A stretch of 64,000 nucleotides of DNA from Glycine soja (GCF_004193775.1 NC_041016.1:40338522-40402521); one strand, 5' to 3'. Counted from the stretch's first letter, positions 10,305 through 20,960 are shown. Translations and numbers: made by a program. The notes: a model not told the origin generated them from the letters alone.

Positions 10305-11230
10305 TTTTGTTTTCTTTACACATTTCATATTGATATTCGATGTATATACATTTCTTGTACTTGAAAACATTTTTGTTTTTTATAGAACATTTTGTATATT
10401 TAAAGTTATTTTTGTTTATAATATTAGTGTTAACCTTTAAGTCTTATTTTTAAATTACTTGATTCCAAATTCATTCGAAATTCGTTGAAATAGTACGAAT
10501 GTCACATTTAACTAAAGATTCATTCGACTTAATTTTATAATGGTAACACATAACAAAAAAGACAACCATTAGGATAATATTTTTTTAATCACATGCTATA
10601 TTTTAATTCGATAAACAAAAGAGTCATAAAATAAAATTAATAATTTGAATCTATTTACATTAATAAAATAATATAACAAATAAGAATTAACTAACTTTTG
10701 AGTGTTTAAAATTTTTCAAACGGATTTTAGTTTGTAAATATTTTTTTGATTGGTCATGGTCCTCAAATAATTTTTTAAAATTATAATATTTTTTAACTAA
10801 ATTTTTTTATTGGTCATGGTCCTCAAATTAACTAACTTTTTAATATTTTTTTATTGGCCATGTATTTTAATTCCATAATTTTTATATTTTAAAATTTTTC
10901 ATTAGTATTTTTAGTTTTATTTTTTTCCATTTTTGTTCTTCCCTTTATTTTTATTCTTTACAATTAGTTGTCATTTATCATTTTTTTTAGTTCTTCATTT
11001 ATTTTTATTTAAACACTAAATATTTACATTTAAAAAAGTTGCAGGAATAACAATTTAATTGACCTTTAAATTATTATAAAAAAAGAAAAAGAGTACGATT
11101 CTTGCTACATGAATTAAAACGTTACATTAACTTCAACCTCATTCACAGAAATAAAATTTGCATTAACTTCAACATAGTCGAAAGAAATAAAATTTGCATC
11201 AAATACTACAACTAAGTCACGCTAATTTTG
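10305..11230. other. AT-rich spacer between converging MULE genes
   Basis: Very AT-rich, with a repeated phrase TTGGTCATGGTCCTCAAAT (about 10751 and 10812) and many T-runs. No coding potential seen. It would hold the 3' ends of the plus-strand PMD gene and the minus-strand ORF. Confidence 0.5.
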
Positions 11231-11776
11231 CTACAAGGACAACACGTCTTCCATTTCCATTACATGTTTACTAAAAATAGCTAAAATTTCTATTGGCCGA
11301 AATTTTTTCCAGTAGTTAGACTGCACTAACACCTTCAGCACATCATCGTTGATTTTCAGTTTAATTATTTCGATTTTGATAATTTTATCTGAATACTCAT
11401 GGTGACTTGGTTGCCGAAAAAACAATCGCCTTACCGTTTGTGTTTCATGAATACCATAAGGGGGAATCCCATGAGGCACAACTTGCTTGATCAAATCCTT
11501 CAATTCATCCATCGTACATCTGGAAGGAATGTCAAACTTTTTGGGATTTTTCCCTGTGAACGAGTAACCAACAAACTCATTTTGGCGTGGCATGTTCCAC
11601 CTCCCATTGTTATATAGCAGGGCATCATGAGTAGGGGTCACAGTGACTTCAAGTAAGTTTAATATACCATCTGGTGTTCGACCAATGGTGCATACTAACT
11701 CAATCGGACCAACACATAAAAATTGATGATTAGACATTAACATTGTGTGAACATCATCATCAATTTTCAGTTGCAT
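11231..11776 (-). CDS. Uncharacterised MULE-borne protein, 181 aa, with an internal repeat
   Basis: Open from ATG (11776) to stop (11231) with no interruption, unlike its neighbours. I do not recognise a named family. Residues about 3-31 (LKIDDDVHTML...GPIEL) resemble residues about 140-168 (LKINDDVLKVL...RPIEI), so a short module appears twice around a central part with GYSFTGKNPKKFDIPS and GIHETQTVRRLFFRQP. The pattern of acidic IxDDDV strands resembles the PB1-like N-terminal segments of other plant MULE transposases. It may be a detached targeting or partner domain (inference). It lies between the transposase-OTU gene and the PMD gene on the transposase strand. A TATA-like ATATATAG stretch is near 12045-12055. 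Confidence 0.55.
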   Translation of the reverse strand: MQLKIDDDVHTMLMSNHQFLCVGPIELVCTIGRTPDGILNLLEVTVTPTHDALLYNNGRWNMPRQNEFVGYSFTGKNPKKFDIPSRCTMDELKDLIKQVVPHGIPPYGIHETQTVRRLFFRQPSHHEYSDKIIKIEIIKLKINDDVLKVLVQSNYWKKFRPIEILAIFSKHVMEMEDVLSL

Positions 11777-12420
11777 ACATTGAAAGTGAAGATGGTTACC
11801 TGTATCTGTGAACGACTGTTGTGTATCCTGCTTTTTAACGTTTGAAAATCACAAGCGTTAGGTACTCAAATGGGTACTGGAGTAGAAGTTTGAAAATAAA
11901 CACCACTGTCGTTGTGAACAATGGATCCATTTGGAAAAATAAAACCTAATGTCGACTGCTTGTTTCTCCCAAGAATGCCATACTTTGTTGTAAGAGTTGA
12001 GTTAGGATAGAATGTATGGTTTTTTTACCGTGTTTGGTTGTGTCATATATATAGATGAGTTTCAGTATCATTTCTTTAATTTTTTTAAAATAAATACATA
12101 CGCGTGCACATGGTTTCTGTCTGTGTTGTCAACTACACCAATGCGTGACACGCTTTATCTTTCATCAAATCTGAATGTGTAGTCAAGCCGTACAATATCC
12201 TGTCACGCTTTATGTTAACACGCATGCATTTCACAATGTATTGTCAACTCAGACAATGATTTATCATGCATGCGTACTTTATTTTAGTTGCACCAACTAC
12301 TTTTTTTCTTAACGCAAGAATTAAGTAATAATTTTTTTGTTAATGTAACAAATATACAAACACACATAACTCTAACGTGAGATTCAAATTCAAAATGATC
12401 AGTGATTAAAAGGTACATGT
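11777..12420. other. Region between the unknown ORF and the OTU exons
   Basis: No clear coding sequence. Holds the presumed promoter of the minus-strand ORF (TATA-like sequence near 12045-12055) and copies of a CACGCTTTAT-type phrase (12150, 12201). Confidence 0.4.
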
Positions 12421-13286
12421 TCAATAATCATTTATGTCAGCATAGTCTCTTTTGAACATCACGAAACTTTTGTAATGTTGCATTCTACTAATATATGGAG
12501 TTGGTCACTGCTTCACCTGAGGATGACAATTGCTAGACTATAACAGTGCTACAGGCGGTAAAGGACAACGGTCTTTTAAATAAACCTGTTGTACATGTGA
12601 AAAAAATATTAAGTCAATCGTACACAACTCATTGCATAAATATACAAAAAAGACTTTATATTTAGAATGTACCTCAACAAAATGATTGCCATACACGTGA
12701 CCGATACAAATTATGCAATGCACTGAAGAATCTGACAACAATTGACTTCTAAGAGGAAAGCACATTATGCTTTGTTGTTTAGACAAGGATACACGATTAC
12801 ATCATACCTTGATGCAATGACATATTCCATGTCGGTTATATCTATCCACTTATCTGTAGTCACCTGAATGAAACAAATATACACGCCAATCTTAATTTCA
12901 AAGTTAAGTCTTAAAAATCAAATACATAAATTACATACCTTAGTTAACCCATCAACAAGTAGTGACATCCTTAATTCCTCAAATCTTTTCGTGCCACCAA
13001 AGAGCTTGATATAGTCTTCTGAGAATTTGTCAAGTTCTTTAAGCAGATGGTTGCAAACCAATGACCCAGAGTCTTCACCCATACCTAATAAACTGGCAAC
13101 CGACCGATATCTACAGTTTCCATCAGCTTTGACATCAACAATGTTATGAATGAAGTCGTGCATAAATGGCTGAAACTGATCCAACATAGGCATGATCGTT
13201 CTTGGATTGGGTTGCTAAGAGGATGATGCACTATGCCTCACTAACGAATTGCTATTTTGCATAGAATCAAAAGCATCTACATACTC
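12421..13286 (-). pseudogene. OTU-like cysteine protease domain fused to the MULE transposase (C-terminal part)
   Basis: Continues the transposase frame downstream of a stop at 13289-13287. The stretch VDVKADGNCRYRSVASLLG carries the OTU catalytic Asp and Cys (D-G-N-C). After introns (12938-12864 and about 12672-12586), CIICIGHVYGNHFVE supplies the catalytic His region, then VYLKDRCPLPPVALL and a tail ending at 12421. OTU enzymes remove ubiquitin or related modifiers, so the ancestral fusion would bring protease activity to the transposase (inference). Stops at 13217-13215, 12540-12538 and 12507-12505, and a one-base frameshift near 12790, show decay. Confidence 0.8.
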
Positions 13287-15390
13287 CTAGTAAGATGGAT
13301 TGCCCTTTGTTGACCTTGGGTTTCTGTTCATCGGTTTCTTCAATGCACCTTTTGTGTTAACCTTTGCTGGAGGAGGACACATCGAATTTTGATCGGGGTA
13401 TGCAATTTCCCAAAGTTTAGTCTTCAGAGTAAACTTACCACAAACATCAAGTTCTTCGAATCTTTTGGATATTGTTTCTATTTCTTCCTTGATGCTCACT
13501 TCGGGCTCAGATAACCCTTGGTCTGAAAAACTGAGTCTCCTCCAGAACATATGGATTGAATCCAATGGGATGCAACCAAAAACATATTTGGATAGCTCAC
13601 AAGCACAATGAAGACCGTGCGTGCTTCTCATGACACAACCACAAGTGGAAGGATCCTTGCCAGCATAGTGAACATGCTCAAATTCAGCAACAATATGATT
13701 TAAAGCATACATTGAAACCATTCCAAGAAGCCTATTGTAAAAGGTTTTTTTGAAGACATGTCCAACGACATGTGTACTTGTTTCAAATGATGCTTTAATT
13801 TCCGTGTGCTGTAGCATCATCATGTTGTTCATGGCATCCCAAACACTGCATATGTCTCCAAGGCTATTCTGTAACAATCTTTTTAAAGCCGAGTGAGCAG
13901 ATTCAAGCCTACATTTCAAATACACAAATAAAAATAAACATATACAACAATAAAGTTCCATCAATTCATCAACCTTAATAGAAATAATTCAACAATTTCA
14001 TACCTGTTTGTTGTTGTGTTACCTAAGTGCATCACCTTATTCGTCCACACGGTAACAAATTTTTCCTTGTGTGGGATTATCCATGTATCCTTGACGTAGT
14101 CAACAAACATTGGTCATGGTGAACAAACCATTTCAAACTTCTTCAGCCACTCATCAAACTTATGCTCTGAAGGACAATCAAAAAGAGTTTCCCAAGCATC
14201 CATGACATACTCCCAAGCATTTCTTTGACCAATTAACGATTTACATTTGGCCTTGACATTCTTGTTTATGTGAAAGCTGCACAACAAATTTGTACACTTA
14301 GGGAATACAGTTTTCACTGCATTCATCAATGCTTGGTCTCTATTAGTCACAATAACTCTAGGGAGGGCATCACGTCTTAAAAATATACCTCAGAAGCGTT
14401 TTAAAGCCCAAACCACATTATTAACACGTTCACCCTCCAGATATGCAAAACCGGCAGAGAATGCCATCCCAGTTGATGTCACCCCAACAAAATCGAGCAA
14501 TGGGAGTTTATACCTGTTTGTTTTGTAGGTATTGTCTATCAAAAACACCAAATTACATGCGTTGACTAACTTCACTGCATCAGGGTGACACCAAAATATA
14601 TCACGAACTATTTCTTCATCCTTTATTCTGTGCCAATGAATATACTGATCCCGTTCAAGAAGCTTCGTGAGATGTTGCATTTCAGTATCACTTCCTCTTA
14701 TGGAAGAACGAAATGTTCTTCTTGCATTGTATATTTGTTTGATTGTCGTACAACTATTGACATTGTGTTCCTTCAGAGTTAGTAGAATGTTTCTTGGTTT
14801 CACCATTGACTTTGTCATATCAATAATAAGTGTCTTTTCAACTTTAGTCAATCGCCCAACATATGAATGTCCAACTAATGACTTGGCCAATTCATGATTA
14901 TGAATCCCACACATCAACTTCACCATCCAGCCTTGTCCTCCAACCACTGGCTTGCCACGAATCTTGAAGGGACACCTACATTTCCTAGTTCCAGTATCTC
15001 TTCTAACAAATTCTTTCTTCCTACATCTATACTCGCCACTCCTTTCACAGCCAATTAACATAAATGAAGTCCTTCCTCTACTACCAGTGTTTGTGTCAGA
15101 CCTTATAATCATCGCCACAAATCCTTTTTCATGAGCAACGAATCGAGCCCACCGCAAAACATCCTCTCGGCTGTCAAACACCTACAAAGCAATCCACATA
15201 ATTTTAGTTTTCTACAACATATTGATTTTATTAAATCACTCACAATCATCAACATTATTACCTGAGAAGTATTGAACGCATAAGAACAATCAACATGTGG
15301 TTCATTCACACCACATGCTTCTTCATTTTGATAATCCATATCCACTTCTTCAGACATTATACTTTCATACATCCACTGATCTTCGTTCAT
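13287..15390 (-). pseudogene. MULE transposase (FAR1/MuDR type), N-terminal part of a transposase-OTU fusion
   Basis: Exon 1 15390-15262 starts MNEDQWMYESIM. Exon 2 runs 15181-14004 and exon 3 from 13908, all with GT-AG junctions and consistent phases. The order is a FAR1-like zinc region (RKCRCPFKIRG, then CGIHNHELAKSLVGH); a DDE-type core with LIDNTYKTNRYKLPL, VTNRDQALMNAV and RLESAHSALKR supplying D, D and E; and a SWIM-type zinc motif CGCVMRSTHGLHCACEL. Stops at 14392-14390 (TGA for an expected Arg), 14116-14114 and 13289-13287 (both where Trp is expected) inactivate it. The frame stays open in the same phase into the OTU exons, so this is a genuine fusion rather than two genes. Confidence 0.88.
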
Positions 15391-15619
15391 CTTAACAATA
15401 AATCAAAAATTTTAACACATGCATACAACATCTAACCGAACTATACATAACATACAAAACTATACATAATAACTCATCATTAGTAAAAATCCAAAACCCT
15501 ATATCATTCTACACGTATACACAATTCAAATAAAAAATGACAATACAAACAAAGAAATAATAAAAAAACTAAATTAAACTTAAATAATAAAGCTTAAAAT
15601 TTCAAAAAAATTTCCTCTT
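15391..15619. other. Upstream region of the MULE transposase gene
   Basis: A-rich on the plus strand, with no coding signal. It lies between the transposase start and the right subterminal array and presumably holds its promoter and leader. Confidence 0.4.
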
Positions 15620-15834
15620 ATAGATCAAGTTGATTTGTAATAGATTTACGGATCAAGGTGATCCATAAATGACTTGCGGATCAAGTTGATCCGTAAATCT
15701 ATTACGGATCAACTTGATTCGTAATTCTTTTACGGATCAACTTGATCCGCAATTCATTTATGGATCAACTTGATCCGTAAGTCTTTTACGGATCAAGTTG
15801 ATCCGTAAATCTATTACGGATCAACTTGATCCGC
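15620..15834. repeat. Right subterminal array: eight 28-bp tandem units with a GGATCAAGTTGATCC palindrome
   Basis: Units start at 15620, 15648, 15676, 15704, 15732, 15760, 15788 and 15816, exactly 28 bp apart. Each holds a palindrome of two GGATCAA / TTGATCC arms around one central base (G or C), usually extended by ACG/CGT. The spacers are short and AT-rich. The same palindrome occurs near the left MULE end. The 28-bp phasing would put dimer sites on nearly the same helical face every two to three turns. Confidence 0.88.
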
Positions 15835-16089
15835 ACCATCTACAGTACACCAGAAACCACACCCGACACACAAATGTGTACCTCGTATGCCACTGACGAC
15901 CACCACAACACTGAACACCTCTACCTTCACCTTTACCGCACCTAATCGTTGCCAAGGAACCAAAGAAAATACGGCACCAAAGAGAGAAAAGCGAGAACAA
16001 CGGAAGAAAAAATGGTTGTTGTGCTTTTTAAGAAAAAAATAGCTTTTAAAGGGAGAAAGAAGCCAGGGACAGTTTTGCCATTTTTAAAG
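15835..16089. other. MULE right end between subterminal array and TIR
   Basis: Unique sequence with no coding frame, ending in A-rich stretches before the TIR. Confidence 0.45.
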
Positions 16090-16115
16090 AATGTTGGGTG
16101 CACCTAGCAACACTC
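16090..16115 (-). repeat. MULE right terminal inverted repeat
   Basis: Read inward from 16115 it gives GAGTGTTGCTAGGTGCACC, matching the left end. It is followed directly by the target duplication GAATATTAA (16116-16124). Confidence 0.8.
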
Positions 16116-16124
16116 GAATATTAA

Positions 16125-16593
16125 TTGTTACTGAAGACACAGACTAATTTGAAGGCCCATACCAAATATGTTTTTTTATATATTTATAATTTTTTCGTTG
16201 TAATTTTGGCCCAAATTAATTTGAAGGCCCATGTCTATTTCTATCTTTTTGTTCAGATACACTATATGTATTGATTTCATTTTTAATAGAGGGACTTTTG
16301 ACATTTGACAAAATTTTGTGAGAACTTCTCTCTGGGTTCCTCATTGAACCAATCTCGGACTTATCAAGGTAATCTTTGTGGCGTCTACCCTGACTTATGT
16401 TCCCTCTCTGGAAGTGGCGTCACCCAGAACCCTGTGACCTGTATCAAGCGATCCGCTCCTAGTAAGAATCACATCATATATCCTTTTGTTATTCATCAAA
16501 TTCAAGGTAGATGAACCAAATGGTCATCCAAACCTAGCATAATTAGTCCAACAGGCCAGTCCAATATGATTTTCATAACTTTGTCGGCATCTC
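16125..16593 (+). mobile_element. Gypsy-type 3' end: polyprotein stop and 3' LTR remnant
   Basis: Continues the GPITRSRTKQ tail to a stop near 16145, then enters non-coding sequence that includes TTGAAGGCCCATGTCTATTT, a U5-like stretch (GGCGTCTACCCTGACTTATG, about 16380) and CCGCTCC near 16450. It reads as the 3' LTR of an old gypsy element. Exact LTR ends are not visible because the partner LTR is absent. Confidence 0.4.
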
Positions 16594-18512
16594 ATCCTTA
16601 GATACAACCAACAGAAAATTTACATGTAATAAAATAAAAAAAAATCATTATTTATTAGAATTAATTTGACTCCTTCTAATAATGATATGAATAATTCAAT
16701 GGGTGTAGCTTACTTGGTAACACATTGATTTTGTAGGAAAGAATTTGAGTTTGATCACCGCATAATATGCTCTTAGGGAAGAGCAAATAGCTTTAAGTAT
16801 TACAAGTCCCAAACCAAAATTTAGTGTCATAGTCGATCCAAAAGACCAAAGCTTGAGAGGATATCTCATGGTCCCACCAAAAAGTCAAATGTTCCAATTA
16901 TGGTAGTTAAAAAAAATGATATAATTTATTTCCTTTAACAAGAATTTGATCTTATGATGATATGTTAAATATTTTTATAGAGTAATTGTTATTTTTTATT
17001 TATGTAAATGAAATAAAACACATATAATCAATAATGAAGAATAAGACACAACCAAGTTTGTGTGTGATGGTTTCAGCTTGATCAGAGTTTTTAGTTTCAA
17101 TTTTGAGTATATAACTCCTTAAATACACATTTGCCATCCATGCCCTACTAAGTTACATCTAGTAGAAGATAGTGTAGTAGTCTATACTATAATAATGAGC
17201 GTCGACATGAATAATCAAGCTATTTTATTTATGGAATATTATACTGAATGAGAAATTTTATAAATATACTTTCTATATATGTTTTTTTAATATATTTTGT
17301 ATTATTAATTAAAATTTATAAGAGATTCGTCTTTAAAATTGAAATTCTAAAAATATATTCTGTATTATGAATTTAAATTTGTTAGAAGTGTAATGAAAAT
17401 AATGTAAATAAAAGACAAAATATATAAAGATGACAATGTAGAAAAACTAAAGGAGAAGAATTATGTTTCATTTCATTTTTTTATACGTCAAAAATTTAAA
17501 ATTAAACGAGGAATAAACGAAAAGGGAAGAAGATGCCTACTGCATCTGCACAAAGTTTATCTTGCAATCCGCCTGGTGAAACAGTATAAGTTACCAATGG
17601 ACTGCTGTTAGTGGTTTCATTCACATATACAAAAATAAGAGAAGTTGAAATTATTTATTCTATAAATATTTACCATATATCTTTAAGATCAAATTCTTAT
17701 TAAAAGAAATTAATTGTATCATATATTTATTAAAAAGTTACATTAATATAGATAATTAACCTTTTTTTGTTTTTATTTTATCACTTATAAAAATTTTATT
17801 GGCTGTGGTTTTTTTTTTTGTCATTATGACAATGATGCTGAGTATTCATTTGCTTTCGTGATTATTAAATTTAATTGGTCATTTTTAATGAGATTTTTCC
17901 TTTCAATCATATATTTTTTATCTGAAAGATTTAAACTCAATATCTTACTTAATTATAAGAACCAAATTCAAAATCATTCAAAGTAACGGCTTATTTGTTG
18001 GTTTCTATTTGTTATGTTTAATTATGAGGTTTGTGCCCAGCCAAAAGTTTAGTCAAATTAGTAATCTTAAGTTAAAATTTTCTTTTTCCGTAAGCAAAAA
18101 TATGGTGTTAAATAATTAAAGTAACTCATAAAAAAATATCATATAATTTTTTTATTTCTTCAAAACTATTTATGTTCAACCAAACAAACTTTTTCATTTA
18201 CAGTTATCATAATTACTAGGATTCACATGATTCTCAAATTCATAATTCTCTTATATGAATTTTTTTTCCCTACCAAATACTCCCTTAAAAGGTTTGCCCA
18301 ACGTACATATACGTTCCCGTATGTCTCAAAGAACAATGAACGTTGACCTTGCTATTTTGTGCAGAAAAAAAAGTCTTGGTGTGTGCCTTCGAGTTTTAGC
18401 TTTGGTACATGATAAGGCAATACAGCCACACGAAATAAAGATTTTCACACCATTTTCAAGTCAAAATAAAGATCAAGATCAGTATAAAAAATAAATAAGC
18501 TAAAAAATATTA
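16594..18512 (+). other. Duplicated receptor-kinase upstream region, orphan copy
   Basis: Similar in the same order and orientation to 32524-34182. Shared landmarks are the TTATTTATT...TTTGA(C/T)TCCTTCTAATAA block, TTATACGTCA(A/G)AAATTTAAAA, GAAGATGCCTA(C/T)TGCATCTGC, GTTGACCTTGCTATTTTGTG and GATCAGTATAAAAAATAAAT. The right copy is followed by an intact receptor kinase. This copy is followed by non-coding sequence and transposons instead. It is therefore a remnant of a tandemly duplicated gene that has lost its coding part. Confidence 0.7.
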
Positions 18513-19041
18513 AGTTACCGCACAACATGCGGGGTTATATCTAGTTAGAAGTTATGCTTAAAAGGTAGAATGACAATAAGTTAAAATTTGAATGTAGTGA
18601 AATTATTTTTGTTTAAATGATAGAATGGCAATTAAGCTAAAAGGTCGACGTGACAAAATTGTGTTGTTAAATATTACTTACATGCTGATACTACAATTTG
18701 TGCCTAAGAATTTATATATTGTAGAAAAGTCTCTCTTATCCATAATCTGATTCCTCTTCATTTAATTAATTGAGACAAAATGGACTTTATACATTTAGAT
18801 TTTTTCTCCACAAGTCCAAAATTCAACATCATTATCCATATATATACATTCTAAACTAATATATAATGATGTCACAAATTAGTGAGAAACTCTTAGGTAG
18901 ACAAACTAAACATTTTTTTATATGAAAACACTTATCTCATTTCATTATCAATATTGATACAAAATAGAAAAGGCTCAAAAACATAAGGATGAGAGAAAGA
19001 TCGAGACGCCTTAGCTAAGATGGGAGCGACTTGATTGCCTT
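18513..19041. other. Non-coding, with one arm of a 31-bp inverted repeat
   Basis: No coding frame. Positions 18980-19010 are an exact reverse complement of 20979-21009 (31 of 31 bases). The first arm is in the flank and the second is inside the adjacent DNA element. Confidence 0.6.
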
Positions 19042-19429
19042 GCCCTGGAACATGGACGGATCCAGAAGTCTATTGAAGGGGGCACTGAATTTTTTTTGTC
19101 ATTTTATAATTATTTAAATATTGCTCACAAAAGACTTTACTAATTTCTTGTTTCAAACTTTGGAAGGTTATGATCTTATGAACATAATAACAATCAATTT
19201 TTTTTTTATTCTTAGAAATGAAACTCAAGTATTAGTGAGTTTATAACTCATGCACACTATTCAACTACTTAAGTTAGACTCCCTTATACACGATAAAAAT
19301 AAATAAAATTCACATTAATATAATTTCACAATCTAAAAAAACAAACTCATTCTATATGCTAATAACTGAAAGTCATCAAATCCATAACAATGGTACATAA
19401 TAATATGATATCTATATGAAATATATTTA

Positions 19430-20960
19430 TGTAGAAGCAAGGCTTCATGGTGAATGTGATTCAAAGGTGTTTTGATGATAACAATAATGACAACAAAAGA
19501 TGATGAACAAAAAGCTCAAAGATCAAAGAACAATTCAAGTGAATCAAAGAACATCTCAAGTGAATCAAGAACAAGTCAAGAGTTCAAGAATCAAGAAGAA
19601 TTCCAGACTCTAGAAGAAAGCCTAGAATCAAGAATCAAGATTCAAGATCTCAAGAATCAAGATCAAGATTCATGACTCAAGATTCAAGAATGAAGAAAAG
19701 ACTCAATCAAGATAAGTATTAAAAAGTTTTTACAAAACTTTGAATAGCACATGAGTTTTTGACAAAACCTTTACCAAAGAGTTTTTACTCTCTGGTAATC
19801 GATTACCAGTAGCAAAATGAGTTTGAAAAAGTTTTCAAACTGAATTTACAACGTTTCAATTATTTTCTAAAGGCGATAATCGATTACAATGTTTTGGTAA
19901 TCGATTACCAGTGCCTTTGAACGTTGAAATTCAAATTCAAATGTGAAGAGTCACATCCTTTCACTTAAAAGCCTTGTGTAATCGATTACACTAATTTGGT
20001 AATCGATTACCAGTGACTGTTTCTGATAAATCAAAAGATGTAACTCTTCAAAAAGGTTTTGACTTTTTCAAATTGGTTTTAAGTTTTTCTAAATGTTATA
20101 ACTCTTCTAAATGGTCTTCTTGACCAGACATGAAGAGTCTATAAAAACAAGGCTTTGTTTTGCATTTCAAAAAAATCTTGAACACTTATTCATACAATCC
20201 TTTACAAGCCTTAAATCTCTTTGAACTTCTTCTTCTTCTTTGTGCCAAAAGCTTTCCAAAGTTTTCTGGTTTTCTGAACCTTGAAAACTTGTGCTATTCA
20301 TTCTTTTCATCTCTTCTCCCTTTGCCAAAAAGAATTCGCCAAGGACTAACCGCCTGAATTCTTTTTGTGTCTCTCTTTTCCCTTTTCCAAAAGAACAAAG
20401 GACTAACCGCCTGAATTTTTTTGTGTCTCCCTTCTCCCTTGTCAAAGAATTCAAAACGACACAGTCTGAGAATTCTTTTGATTCTTCCCATTCCCTTATA
20501 CAAAAGTGTTCAAAGGACTAACCGCCTGAGAATTCTTTTGTATCCCCATTCACAAAGTATCAAAGGTTTAACAGCCTGAGATTTTTACAAGGTACATCCA
20601 CTAGGTTCAAAGAGAACAAGGGAGGGTACATTCCTTGTGGATCTTTGCTTGTAAAAGGATTTTTACAAGGTTGAAAGAAATCTCAAGGACCGCAGGTCGC
20701 TTGGGGAATGGATGTAGGCACGGGTTGTTGCCGAACCAGTATAAAAACTCTTGTGTGTTTGTTTCCTTCTTCCCTACTCTTTTACTTTCCGCTGTGCATT
20801 TAATTTCCGCTTTTACTTTCTGTTAAGTTTCTCTTCTACTCCTCATTCTCTTAACAATTTAGTAAAAGCCTTAGAAGAGTAAATTTTTTAATTAGTAAAG
20901 GTTTAGGAATAATTAATTCAACCCCCCTTCTTAATTATTCTGAGTCCACTCAATCCAACA
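19430..20960 (+). mobile_element. Solo LTR B (1,531 bp), same family as solo LTR A
   Basis: Ends TGTAGAAGC...ATCCAACA with a perfect 5-bp duplication ATTTA (19425-19429 and 20961-20965). Sense strand is plus. U3 holds GTAATCGATTAC-type palindromes at 19795, 19876, 19897, 19978 and 19999. A TATAAAAA box is at 20140-20147. The transcribed half keeps the large hairpins (for example 20326-20367 with 12-bp perfect arms). Only one intact small hairpin remains (arms CAAGGGA / TTCCTTG, loop GGGTACA, near 20615-20635), so the small-hairpin array has contracted relative to copies A and C. Confidence 0.88.

Larger units (their letters stand above)
6608..16115. mobile_element. Complete, decayed MULE (Mutator-like element), 9,508 bp
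   Basis: Left terminus GAGTGATGCTAGGTGCACC (6608) and right terminus, read inward, GAGTGTTGCTAGGTGCACC (16115) form imperfect TIRs matching at 23 of 26 positions. Flanking 9-bp duplications AAATATTAA (6599-6607) and GAATATTAA (16116-16124) match at 8 of 9, the size typical of Mutator elements. Arrays of GGATCAAGTTGATCC-like palindromes lie near both ends. Cargo: plant-mobile-domain gene (+), uncharacterised ORF (-), and transposase-OTU fusion (-). The two coding blocks converge on an AT-rich centre. All recognised genes carry stops, so it is not autonomous now. Confidence 0.85.

Noticed and set aside
15620..15834. CRISPR-like array suggested by the regular 28-bp repeats
   Set aside because: This is plant nuclear DNA; the spacers are short and near-identical, and the repeats are transposon subterminal palindromes.
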